Shown piece after piece: positions 1-5,879 of a DNA stretch of 7,245 nucleotides. The notes beneath the pieces are model-generated. The model saw only the letters and a list, made by a program, of their open reading frames with translations. It had not been told where the DNA came from and ran no database searches. This stretch comes from Limnohabitans sp. (GTDB taxonomy: Bacteria > Pseudomonadota > Gammaproteobacteria > Burkholderiales > Burkholderiaceae_C): NCBI GenBank assembly GCA_024641725.1, contig JAHECM010000025.1:1-7245 (forward strand). Reading direction: 5' to 3'. Both the position numbers and the translations under genes were made by a program. Within the stretch, counting starts at the first letter, position 1, and each line of letters begins with the position of its first letter.

Positions 1-336
1 AAAGCCCGCAGGCAAAGGCATGCACAGCTTGGCCGGGGCCAGGGTGTGGGTGCCAAAGCCCCCGGTGCCCGACAAACAGGCGACCGACTGCCCAACGGCG
101 AGGTGGGTGACGCCTTCACCAACGGCGCGGATGACGCCCGCGTACTCGGAGCCAGGCACAAAGGGCAGCTCGGGCTTCATCTGGTACTTGTTTTGCACGA
201 TCAGCAGATCCGGAAAGTTCAAGCTGGCCGCTTGGATTTCCAGCAGCACCTGACCGGGGCCGGGCTGGGGTGTCGGTAACTCTTTCCAAGTCAAGGCGTC
301 TACGCCGACCGGATTTTCACAAAGCCAAGCATGCAT
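1..336 (-). CDS. Zinc-independent NADPH:quinone oxidoreductase, MDR superfamily (N-terminal 112 residues, cut by window edge)
   Basis: Reading the minus strand from ATG at 336 gives an open frame of 112 codons that runs off the left edge without a stop. It is the GroES-like N-terminal domain of a medium-chain dehydrogenase/reductase. Visible hallmarks are Pro-Gly-Pro-Gly-Gln-Val-Leu (residues 25-31), the quinone-reductase type segment Asn40-Phe-Pro-Asp43 and Pro61-Gly-Ser-Glu64-Tyr-Ala-Gly-Val. The catalytic-zinc Cys/His pattern of alcohol dehydrogenases is missing here, which favours the QOR branch, soluble enzymes reducing quinones or enones with NADPH. The Rossmann NAD(P) domain lies outside the window, so substrate and cofactor cannot be judged. 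The start is supported by AGGAG (345-349, minus) eight bases upstream. The gene is divergent from surE across 164 nt; I see only a poor TAAGAT -10 candidate at 372-377 and call no promoter. The family is fairly sure, the exact reaction is not. Confidence 0.85.
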   Translation of the reverse strand, partial: MHAWLCENPVGVDALTWKELPTPQPGPGQVLLEIQAASLNFPDLLIVQNKYQMKPELPFVPGSEYAGVIRAVGEGVTHLAVGQSVACLSGTGGFGTHTLAPAKLCMPLPAGF

Positions 337-451
337 TCAGGGTTCTCCTAGAAGGGGGTTTTGATGCCTTGATCTTAGGCAAGGTTGCGGCCTTGGACTT
401 GTCCCTTGAGCGACCAGTTTTTGACACCTTCTGTCGTCGGGTTTTTCTCCT

Positions 452-479
452 GTGGCGAGTGGCGCGCTCACCCTACAAT
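452..479 (+). promoter_or_regulatory. Predicted promoter of surE-pcm-nlpD
   Basis: A -10 box TACAAT sits at 474-479, giving a predicted start near 486 and a 15-nt leader to the surE ATG. The -35 is weak: GTGGCG at 452-457 with 16-bp spacing matches 3 of 6 consensus bases. The call rests on the -10 box and its distance from the gene. The better-looking TTGACA at 421-426 is too far away to pair with it. Confidence 0.4.
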
Positions 480-489
480 GGCAAGCCTC

Positions 490-495
490 AAGGGA
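490..495 (+). promoter_or_regulatory. Shine-Dalgarno site fixing the surE start
   Basis: AAGGGA ends five bases before ATG 501. The reading frame stays open upstream to 270, but that extension overlaps the divergent oxidoreductase gene and the predicted promoter. Family length and this site both fix the start at 501. Confidence 0.7.
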
Positions 496-500
496 CAAGC

Positions 501-1265
501 ATGAAAATTTTGATTTCCAACGACGATGGCTACCGCGCCGATGGCCTCGTGGCGCTGCGCGATGCGCTGAGCACCATCGCCGATGTGGAAGTGGTGGCAC
601 CCGAGCACAACAACAGTGCCAAATCCAACGCCTTGACTTTGCACACCCCTTTGTACGTTCATTCCGCGGGGCCCGGGGTGCGTTACGTCAACGGCACACC
701 CGCTGACTGCGTGCACATCGCCTTGACGGGCTTGCTTGGCTACCGGCCTGACTTGGTGGTGTCGGGCATCAACAATGGCGCCAATATGGGGGATGACACC
801 CTGTATTCGGGCACGGTGGGCGCGGCCATGGAAGGGTATTTGTTCGGCATTCCCTCGATCGCCTTCTCTCAGGTCGACAAGGGCTGGAGCCACTTGGATG
901 CGGCCGCAGAAAAAGCCAAACAGCTTGTACTGCAATTGCAGGCGCAGTCGCTGATCGGCCCCCGGCCTTGGTTGCTCAATGTGAACCTGCCCAATGCCCC
1001 TTTCGCGCAGATGGGCCAAACGCGACTGAGCCGCCTGGGGCGTCGTCACTCGGCAGAACCGGTCATCACACAAATCAGCCCACGGGGTGAAACCATGTAC
1101 TGGATTGGCAATGCCGGCCCAGCCATGGACGACGGGGAGGGCACGGACTTTCACGCCACCCGACATGGGCATGTGTCTGTCACGCCACTGAAGGTCGATC
1201 TGACCGATTTCGAACAATTGGGGCATTGGGCGCAGGCCTTTGCCCAAGCAGGTGGCCGCGCATGA
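501..1265 (+). CDS. surE: 5'/3'-nucleotidase SurE
   Basis: The 254-residue product matches the usual SurE length (about 250). SurE is a cytoplasmic, metal-dependent phosphatase acting on nucleoside 5'- and 3'-monophosphates, and in E. coli also on short polyphosphate. It opens with the diagnostic Ile-Ser-Asn-Asp-Asp-Gly, placing metal ligands Asp8 and Asp9. Ser39 in Asn-Asn-Ser-Ala and the Ser88-Gly-Ile-Asn-Asn-Gly-Ala-Asn segment (Asn92 at the E. coli ligand position) complete the site. Gly-Thr-Pro-Ala-Asp-Cys (65-70) and Tyr-Ser-Gly-Thr-Val-Gly-Ala-Ala-Met-Glu (102-111) are further family blocks. The start at 501 follows AAGGGA and gives the canonical N-terminus. The TGA stop overlaps the pcm ATG in an ATGA junction, so the two are probably translationally coupled. 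All key residues are intact. In E. coli this gene heads the surE-pcm-nlpD-rpoS cluster linked to stationary-phase survival. Confidence 0.97.
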   Translation: MKILISNDDGYRADGLVALRDALSTIADVEVVAPEHNNSAKSNALTLHTPLYVHSAGPGVRYVNGTPADCVHIALTGLLGYRPDLVVSGINNGANMGDDTLYSGTVGAAMEGYLFGIPSIAFSQVDKGWSHLDAAAEKAKQLVLQLQAQSLIGPRPWLLNVNLPNAPFAQMGQTRLSRLGRRHSAEPVITQISPRGETMYWIGNAGPAMDDGEGTDFHATRHGHVSVTPLKVDLTDFEQLGHWAQAFAQAGGRA

Positions 1266-2098
1266 GCACGCGGCCCGGTTTCCCGGTCAAGCTCGACGAC
1301 ACGCGCAAACCGTCTGCGGGTAAATCTGGGCCGGTCAAACCCGCATTGCCCCGCCCAGCGGCGGTCAAAGTGCTCGATCTTGCGCAAGCCAAGCCCCCCG
1401 TGGCCAAGTCTGTGGTTCGGCCTGTGTCGGCTTCGGTGCGTGCGCTTGGCACCGGGCCTGACACCAGCGCCGTGCGCGCCCACATGGTGCAAAAACTGGC
1501 GGAGCAGGGCATACAGGACACAACCGTTTTGGCCGCGCTGGGGCGGGTAGAGCGACACCGATTCGTTGAATCCGCGCTGGCCAATCAGGCCTACGAAGAC
1601 ACCAGCTTGCCGATTGGGCTGGGTCAGACGATTTCCAAGCCCAATGTGGTGGCCCGCATGATCGAGTTGCTGCGCATGGGGGCCAGTGGCCAACTGGGGC
1701 GCGTGCTGGAGATCGGCACGGGCTGTGGCTACCAGGCTGCCGTGCTCAGCCATGTTGCCAGCGAGGTGTACAGCATCGAGCGTTTGCGCGGCCTCCACGA
1801 AAAAGCCCGCGAGAACCTGCGCCCCTTTCGCGTGGCCAATGTGCACCTGATTTTTGGGGATGGCATGTTGGGCTACCCCAAAGGGGCCCCTTACGCGGGC
1901 ATCATTTCTGCGGCCGGTGGCGACGCTGTGCCGCAGGCCTGGCTCGACCAGTTGGCTGTGGGGGGCCGGCTGGTTGCGCCGACCGTCACGCCCGAAGGGC
2001 ACCAAGCTTTGGTGGTGATGCACAAAACCGAGCGCGGCATCGAGCGCAGTGTGCTCGAGGCCGTGCATTTTGTCCCCCTAAAATCGGGCATTGCCTGA
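1262..2098 (+). CDS. pcm: Protein-L-isoaspartate O-methyltransferase with N-terminal extension
   Basis: The 278-residue protein uses S-adenosylmethionine to methylate isoaspartyl residues in damaged proteins, starting their repair to aspartate. The catalytic region begins near residue 68. It carries Leu-Pro-Ile-Gly-Leu-Gly-Gln-Thr-Ile-Ser (116-125), the PCMT substrate-site signature; SAM motif I Leu-Glu-Ile-Gly-Thr-Gly-Cys-Gly-Tyr-Gln (149-158); the acidic ribose-binding position Glu173 after Tyr-Ser-Ile; Gly-Asp-Gly (199-201); and the typical end Glu-Ala-Val-His-Phe-Val-Pro-Leu (266-273). E. coli Pcm has about 208 residues. The extra length is a basic, Pro/Ala/Lys/Val-rich N-terminus of about 65 residues without a recognisable domain, probably disordered. 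ATG 1262 is chosen over the in-frame ATG at 1226 because it overlaps the surE stop and has AGGTGG (1250-1255) six bases upstream. nlpD follows after 12 nt in the same likely operon. Confidence 0.94.
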   Translation: MSTRPGFPVKLDDTRKPSAGKSGPVKPALPRPAAVKVLDLAQAKPPVAKSVVRPVSASVRALGTGPDTSAVRAHMVQKLAEQGIQDTTVLAALGRVERHRFVESALANQAYEDTSLPIGLGQTISKPNVVARMIELLRMGASGQLGRVLEIGTGCGYQAAVLSHVASEVYSIERLRGLHEKARENLRPFRVANVHLIFGDGMLGYPKGAPYAGIISAAGGDAVPQAWLDQLAVGGRLVAPTVTPEGHQALVVMHKTERGIERSVLEAVHFVPLKSGIA

Positions 2099-2110
2099 AG
2101 CCGTGAACAC

Positions 2111-2977
2111 ATGATCTCCCTTTCGAACCGTACCCATCCAGCACTGTTGTCTGCGCCGTTGTCAGCGTTGTTGTCTGCTTTGTGCTTGGCCGTTTTGGCC
2201 GCTTGCACAACCTCACATCCCCCCGCACCGGTCGAGGACCGTTCGGTGGCCAGCAAAACACCTGCCTCAGCCCCCGTGGTGACCGCCCCGGCAGACGCGA
2301 AACCCTTGCCCGGTGCAGAAAACGCAGGCAAGCCCGGCTACTACACGGTTCAAAGGGGTGACAACTTGACCCGCATTGGTCTGGACCATGGGCAGTCCTG
2401 GCGTGACTTGGCCCGCTGGAACGGCATCGCCAACCCGGATGTGATCGAAGTGGGCCAGGTGGTGCGCGTGACCCCGCCGGGCTCGGCGGTTGAAAGCAAT
2501 GGCGTTGTGGTGCGCCCTGTGGCCTCAAACGCCGCAACCAACGTGCAAACCACTCCACCGGCGGCCAGCCCCAACATCCGGCCGGCTCCCAGCAACCCGG
2601 CCGGGGCCGAAGACATGGCTTTTGCTTGGCCCGCCAACGGCAACGTGTTGGCCGGTTTTGACGAGGCCAAAAACAAGGGCTTGGACATTGGCGGAAAGGC
2701 CGGTGACCCAGTGCAGGCGGCCGCCGACGGACAAGTGGTTTATGCGGGTGCAGGCTTGCGTGGCTATGGCAATTTGGTCATCCTCAAGCACAACAACACC
2801 TACTTGACGGCCTACGCCCACAACCAAAAACTCTTGGTCAAAGAAGAGCAACGGGTGCGCAAGGGCGACAAGATCGCCGAAATGGGCAGCAGCGATGCCG
2901 ACCGGGTGAAGCTGCACTTTGAAGTGCGCAAACAGGGCAAGCCCGTGGACCCGGCCAAATTCCTGGCAGCGCGTTGA
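2111..2977 (+). CDS. nlpD: NlpD-type lipoprotein with LysM and degenerate LytM (M23) domains
   Basis: The 288-residue product starts with a lipoprotein signal peptide ending in Val-Leu-Ala-Ala-Cys, so Cys32 should be lipidated after export. A Pro/Ala-rich linker follows, then one LysM peptidoglycan-binding domain (about 77-121, Tyr-Tyr-Thr-Val-Gln-Arg-Gly-Asp), another linker and a C-terminal LytM/M23 fold (about 171-286). The zinc site of active M23 enzymes is incomplete: the first His is replaced by Asn188 in Asn-Lys-Gly-Leu-Asp, whereas Asp192, His237 and His269 remain. E. coli NlpD shows the same Asn-Lys-Gly pattern; it is not a hydrolase but activates the amidase AmiC at the septum, so I infer an amidase-activator role. 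No strong Shine-Dalgarno site is seen, and the gene begins 12 nt after pcm, suggesting coupling. The next gene is rlmD, not the rpoS found downstream of nlpD in E. coli. Confidence 0.92.
   Translation: MISLSNRTHPALLSAPLSALLSALCLAVLAACTTSHPPAPVEDRSVASKTPASAPVVTAPADAKPLPGAENAGKPGYYTVQRGDNLTRIGLDHGQSWRDLARWNGIANPDVIEVGQVVRVTPPGSAVESNGVVVRPVASNAATNVQTTPPAASPNIRPAPSNPAGAEDMAFAWPANGNVLAGFDEAKNKGLDIGGKAGDPVQAAADGQVVYAGAGLRGYGNLVILKHNNTYLTAYAHNQKLLVKEEQRVRKGDKIAEMGSSDADRVKLHFEVRKQGKPVDPAKFLAAR
2147..2182 (+). repeat. Three-copy 12-bp tandem repeat in the nlpD signal peptide
   Basis: Units begin at 2147, 2159 and 2171, each starting TTGTC(T/A)GC. Units 1 and 3 differ at 3 of 12 bases, units 2 and 3 at 2 of 12. 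The period is in frame and encodes Leu-Ser-Ala-Pro, Leu-Ser-Ala-Leu, Leu-Ser-Ala-Leu (residues 13-24), the leading part of the signal-peptide hydrophobic region. Confidence 0.75.
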
Positions 2978-2987
2978 CCCTTTGAGG

Positions 2988-3016
2988 CTGAAATCCCCCC
3001 TTTGTCCTGAGACAAT
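2988..3016 (+). promoter_or_regulatory. Predicted promoter for rlmD, possibly giving a leaderless mRNA
   Basis: CTGAAA (2988-2993, 4 of 6 matches to the -35 consensus) and GACAAT (3011-3016, 4 of 6 to -10) are separated by exactly 17 bp. The start would fall about seven bases after the -10 box, at 3023, which is the A of the rlmD ATG. No clear Shine-Dalgarno sequence precedes that ATG. This is inference from pattern alone; rlmD could also be read through from nlpD. Confidence 0.4.
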
Positions 3017-3022
3017 CGGGAT

Positions 3023-4444
3023 ATGAGCGCCAAAGAAGATATCTCTATTCCCGAACACGACATGCCCAGCAGCGAAGACTTGCCCCATGGCCAGTTGCGC
3101 GTGGGCTCCTTGGACATGGATGCCCAAGGCATCGCCCGTCGACCCGATGGCAAAGTGGTTTTCATCGAGGGCGCATTGCCCTTTGAGGTGGTCAGTGCCA
3201 ATGTTTTTCGCAAAAAGAACAACTGGGAGCAGGGCTTCGTCACAGAAATCCACCAAGAATCGTCCCAGCGCGTGCGCCCGGGCTGCCACAATTTTGGCTT
3301 GCACAAAGGCGCCTGCGGCGGCTGCAAGATGCAACACCTGCACCCTGCAGCGCAAGTGGCTGCCAAGCAGCGTGTGCTGGAGGACAACCTCTGGCACTTG
3401 GGCAAGGTTAAGGCCGAAACCCTGCTGCGCCCCATCGAGGGCCCGGCCTGGGGCTACCGCTTTCGCGCCCGTTTGTCGGTGCGTTATGTGGTCAAAAAAG
3501 GCGAGGTACTGATCGGCTTTCACGAGCGCAAGAGCCGGTACATCGCCGACATGCAGGTCTGCCCAATCCTGCCGCCCCATGTGAGTGCCATGCTCATGCC
3601 CTTGCGTGGTTTGATTGCCAGCATGCAGGCGCGAGAAACACTGCCGCAAATCGAGCTGGCCTGTGGTGACGACGTCACCGCCTTGGTGCTGCGCCACCTG
3701 GAGCCGCTGAGCGACGACGACAAACAACGGCTGCGCGCCTTCGCGCAAGCCCATGGCGTGCAATGGTGGCTGCAGCCCAAAGGGCCAGACACCGTGCATT
3801 TGCTCGACGAGGGCGGCCCGCAACTGGCCTATGGCTTGCCCGACTTTGGCGTGGTCATGCCGTTCAGGCCGACCGACTTCACCCAGGTCAACCCCTACAT
3901 CAACCGTGTGCTGGTGGCTCGCGCCTTGCGTTTGTTGCAGGCCCAAAAAACCGAACGTGTGATCGATTGGTTTTGTGGCCTGGGCAACTTCACCTTGCCG
4001 ATCGCCACGCAAGCGGGCGAGGTGCTGGGCATTGAGGGCGCAGAAACGCTGGTGGCGCGCTCCCGCCAGAACCTGAGCCACAACCAAGCTGGGCGCAGCC
4101 AACCCTTGGCTCCCACCACTTTCGTGGCGCGCAATTTGTTTGAAATGACGCCTGAGATGCTGGTGGCCGACGGTGTGGCCGACAAGTGGTTGGTCGATCC
4201 ACCCCGAGAAGGCGCATTTGCCCTGTCGCAAGTGCTGGCCGAGTTGCACCAAAAACCCGAGTTGCGCGGCAACTGGACGCCGCCCACACGCATTGTCTAC
4301 GTCAGCTGCAACCCCGCCACCTTGGCCCGTGATGCGGGCTTGCTGGTCAACCACGCGGGTTACCGTTTGGTCGCTGCGGGCGTGGTCAACATGTTCGCCC
4401 ACACGGCGCACGTCGAGAGCATGGCGGTTTTTGAGCTGGCTTGA
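3023..4444 (+). CDS. rlmD: 23S rRNA (uracil-1939-C5)-methyltransferase RlmD (RumA), iron-sulfur enzyme
   Basis: The 473-residue product should make m5U1939 in 23S rRNA using SAM. After about 23 extra residues comes a TRAM RNA-binding domain (about 24-78). Four cysteines for a [4Fe-4S] cluster follow: Cys88, Cys98, Cys101 and Cys180. The 101-to-180 distance equals that of E. coli RumA (83 to 162), but Cys88 to Cys98 is spaced by nine residues rather than five. The methyltransferase domain shows Phe-Thr-Gln288-Val-Asn, SAM motif Asp315-[10 protein letters not shown]391-Pro-Pro-Arg-Glu-Gly, the nucleophile Cys429 in [10 protein letters not shown], and the general base Glu465 in His-Val-Glu-Ser-Met-Ala-Val-Phe. 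All catalytic residues are intact. The invariant motifs with the four-cysteine set favour RlmD over TrmA or RlmC. ATG 3023 is the first good start but lacks a clear ribosome site. It ends 16 nt before a strong terminator. Confidence 0.95.
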   Translation: MSAKEDISIPEHDMPSSEDLPHGQLRVGSLDMDAQGIARRPDGKVVFIEGALPFEVVSANVFRKKNNWEQGFVTEIHQESSQRVRPGCHNFGLHKGACGGCKMQHLHPAAQVAAKQRVLEDNLWHLGKVKAETLLRPIEGPAWGYRFRARLSVRYVVKKGEVLIGFHERKSRYIADMQVCPILPPHVSAMLMPLRGLIASMQARETLPQIELACGDDVTALVLRHLEPLSDDDKQRLRAFAQAHGVQWWLQPKGPDTVHLLDEGGPQLAYGLPDFGVVMPFRPTDFTQVNPYINRVLVARALRLLQAQKTERVIDWFCGLGNFTLPIATQAGEVLGIEGAETLVARSRQNLSHNQAGRSQPLAPTTFVARNLFEMTPEMLVADGVADKWLVDPPREGAFALSQVLAELHQKPELRGNWTPPTRIVYVSCNPATLARDAGLLVNHAGYRLVAAGVVNMFAHTAHVESMAVFELA

Positions 4445-4460
4445 GCGGCGCAATGGCCAC

Positions 4461-4489
4461 AAAAAAAGGCTCCCTTGGGAGCCTTTTTT
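4461..4489. terminator. Bidirectional intrinsic terminator between rlmD and the BI-1 gene
   Basis: GGCTCCC (4468-4474), TT, then GGGAGCC (4477-4483) form a perfect 7-bp inverted repeat (in RNA more likely a 6-bp stem with a 4-nt loop). It has seven A to the left and six T to the right, so it works as a terminator on either strand. It sits 16 nt after the rlmD stop and 26 nt after the stop of the convergent gene. Confidence 0.93.
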
Positions 4490-4515
4490 GCGGGTGATGC
4501 ACTGATCCGAACTGG

Positions 4516-5211
4516 TCAGTCGCGTTCGCCACCCATGATGCCCAGCAAGGACAGCAGGCTCTGGAAGATGTTGAACAAGTCCAGATACAGCGCCAAGGTG
4601 GCGCTGATGTAGTTGGTTTCGCCGCCGTCGATGATCTGCTTCAAGTCGTACAGCATGTAGGCGCTGAAAATGCCGATGGCCAAGGTGGACATGACCATCA
4701 TGCCCACCGTGGAGCCAATGAACATGTTGACCACGCCGCCGACCAGCAGCACCAATGCGCCGACAAACAGCCATTTGCTCATGCCCGACAGGTCACGCTT
4801 GATCGTGCTGGCCAAACTGGCCATCACGAAGAACACCCCGGCGGTGCCTGCAAAAGCGGTCATAATCAGCTCGGAGCCATTTTTGAAGCCCAGCACCATG
4901 GCGATCATGCGCGACAGCATGAGCCCCATGAAGAAGGTGAAGGCAAGCAAGACCGGCACACCCGCAGCCGAGTTTTTGGTTTTTTCGATGGCGAACATGA
5001 ATCCAAATGCTCCGCCCAAGAAAACCACCAAGCCCAAGCCGCCCGTCAATGATTGGGTGATCCCTGTGGCCACGCCAAGCCAAGCGCCCATCACCGTGGG
5101 CAACAGGCTCAAGGCCAGCAGCCAATACGTGTTGCGCAGCACGCGGTTGCGAGATGCCAGAGTGCCGGACTGGCCCCAGTCCGCAGAATCCAGAGTGCGT
5201 AAATCGCTCAT
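4516..5211 (-). CDS. Bax inhibitor-1/YccA family seven-helix membrane protein
   Basis: The 231-residue protein is strongly hydrophobic, with seven predicted membrane segments at roughly 30-50, 55-75, 85-107, 114-134, 147-166, 169-188 and 203-225, placing it in the inner membrane. The C-terminal block Tyr-Met-Leu-Tyr-Asp189-Leu-Lys-Gln-Ile-Ile-Asp and the Leu-Tyr-Leu-Asp211-Leu-Phe-Asn-Ile-Phe segment are characteristic of the BI-1 (UPF0005) family. Asp189 and Asp211 probably correspond to the paired aspartates that act as pH sensor in the calcium-leak protein YetJ of Bacillus. E. coli YccA, of similar length (219), interacts with the FtsH protease, so calcium leak and FtsH modulation are both possible roles; the sequence does not decide. 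ATG 5211 is chosen over the in-frame ATG at 5250 because GAGGA lies seven bases upstream and the extra 13 residues would overlap the predicted promoter. It is a single-gene unit divergent from the GlcG-like gene. Confidence 0.93.
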   Translation of the reverse strand: MSDLRTLDSADWGQSGTLASRNRVLRNTYWLLALSLLPTVMGAWLGVATGITQSLTGGLGLVVFLGGAFGFMFAIEKTKNSAAGVPVLLAFTFFMGLMLSRMIAMVLGFKNGSELIMTAFAGTAGVFFVMASLASTIKRDLSGMSKWLFVGALVLLVGGVVNMFIGSTVGMMVMSTLAIGIFSAYMLYDLKQIIDGGETNYISATLALYLDLFNIFQSLLSLLGIMGGERD

Positions 5212-5218
5212 GTGTGTT

Positions 5219-5223
5219 TCCTC
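5219..5223 (-). promoter_or_regulatory. Shine-Dalgarno site fixing the BI-1 gene start
   Basis: GAGGA on the minus strand ends seven bases before the ATG at 5211. The in-frame ATG at 5250 has no comparable site and lies upstream of the predicted transcription start at about 5244. Confidence 0.75.
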
Positions 5224-5230
5224 ATCAAAC

Positions 5231-5242
5231 CCCGATATCGGG
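5231..5242. repeat. 12-bp perfect palindrome CCCGATATCGGG in the BI-1 gene leader
   Basis: The sequence equals its own reverse complement over 12 bases. It lies between the predicted -10 box (5251-5256) and the ribosome site (5219-5223) of the minus-strand gene, at about +3 to +14 of the predicted transcript. It could be a protein operator or a short hairpin at the 5' end of the mRNA (4-bp stem, AUAU loop). Confidence 0.6.
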
Positions 5243-5250
5243 TGTGGCAA

Positions 5251-5280
5251 ATTGTAGGCCCCCAGCCTGGCCTTTGGCTT
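5251..5280 (-). promoter_or_regulatory. Predicted promoter of the BI-1 gene
   Basis: TACAAT on the minus strand at 5251-5256 is a good -10 box, with start near 5244 and a leader of about 33 nt. The best -35 candidate is AAGCCA (5275-5280, 18-bp spacing, 3 of 6 matches), so the -35 half is weak. Confidence 0.4.
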
Positions 5281-5398
5281 ATTTCCGTGGCCGCGTGAGG
5301 GTATCCCCGTAAATCAGTTTTGACTTGCAAGCGGGCAATCGCGCCTAGAGGCCCGTGTATGCTAGCGCCTTCCCTTATTTTTTACCTCTCAAGCTCCC

Positions 5399-5806
5399 AT
5401 GAAAACCCAATCCGTTCTCGAACTGTCTGACGTGCAAACCATGGCTGCGGCCGCGCAAACCGAAGCCCAGAAAAACAACTGGGCCGTGAGCATCGCCATT
5501 GTGGATGCGGGCGGCCATTTGCTGCACTTCCAGCGTTTGGACGGCGCACCGGCCATTTCGGCGCACATCGCCCCGTCCAAGGCGCACACAGCCGCTTTGG
5601 GGCGCCGTGAGAGCAAAGTCTATGAAGACGTGATCAACGGGGGGCGCTATTCCTTCCTGACGGCCCCGACCGTGCAGGGCATGCTCGAAGGCGGTGTGCC
5701 GATCATGAAAGATGGCTTTTGTCTGGGCGCTGTGGGCGTGAGCGGCGTCAAGTCGAACGAGGATGCGCAGATTGCCAAGGCCGGTATCGCGGCCATCGGT
5801 CTCTGA
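5399..5806 (+). CDS. GlcG/HbpS family small protein (heme-binding-like, DUF336)
   Basis: The 135-residue protein has the full layout of the GlcG/HbpS family: Ile-Ala-Ile-Val-Asp-Ala-Gly-Gly-His-Leu (32-41), Arg-Leu-Asp-Gly-Ala (46-50), Ser60-Lys-Ala-His-Thr-Ala (60-65), Gly-Gly-Val-Pro-Ile (98-102) and Gly-Ala-Val-Gly-Val-Ser-Gly (110-116). HbpS of Streptomyces binds heme and senses redox stress; GlcG is encoded with glycolate oxidase in E. coli but has no established enzyme activity. There is no signal peptide, so it should be cytoplasmic. No two-component, glycolate or aldehyde-oxidation gene is adjacent, so context does not narrow the role. The ATG lacks a recognisable Shine-Dalgarno sequence. 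TATGCT at 5358-5363 is the best -10 candidate but has no good -35, so I call no promoter. Family assignment is firm, function is open. Confidence 0.9.
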   Translation: MKTQSVLELSDVQTMAAAAQTEAQKNNWAVSIAIVDAGGHLLHFQRLDGAPAISAHIAPSKAHTAALGRRESKVYEDVINGGRYSFLTAPTVQGMLEGGVPIMKDGFCLGAVGVSGVKSNEDAQIAKAGIAAIGL

Positions 5807-5828
5807 AGTCGGCCACTTTCAAAAAAGA

Positions 5829-5866
5829 CAAAGCCCGCTGGCCTTCAAGGCCAAGCGGGCTTTTTT
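5829..5866. terminator. Strong intrinsic terminator after the GlcG-like gene, probably bidirectional
   Basis: A long hairpin pairs AAGCCCGCT (5831-5839) plus GGCCTT with AAGGCC plus AGCGGGCTT (ending 5862), with one bulged A. On the plus strand it runs into six T (5861-5866). On the minus strand it is followed by CTTTGTCTTTTTT, so it can also serve the convergent gene, whose stop is 14 nt to its right. Confidence 0.92.
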
Positions 5867-5879
5867 GTGGGCGGGCGGT

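Noticed and set aside
361..384. Small dyads around GCCTTGATCTTAGGCAAGG as an operator or terminator
   Set aside because: The arms are only five bases, the loops are irregular and there is no T-run; it is not distinguishable from chance.
421..426. Perfect TTGACA as -35 of a surE promoter
   Set aside because: The only good -10 box downstream (474-479) is 47 bp away, and no acceptable -10 box exists at 16-18 bp.
270..500. N-terminal extension of SurE
   Set aside because: It overlaps the divergent oxidoreductase gene and the predicted promoter, and family length and motif place the start at 501.
468..1247. Minus-strand open frame of 259 codons opposite surE
   Set aside because: It is antisense to intact surE with all active-site residues and has no recognisable motif; its openness follows from GC-rich codon use.
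1151..2068. Minus-strand open frame of 305 codons opposite pcm
   Set aside because: It is antisense to pcm, His/Gly/Arg-rich and without domains.
2525..4774. Very long minus-strand open frame (749 codons) opposite nlpD and rlmD
   Set aside because: It lies opposite well-supported genes, is rich in His, Gln and Arg as antisense frames of GC-rich genes are, shows no domain, and crosses both a strong terminator and the BI-1 gene.
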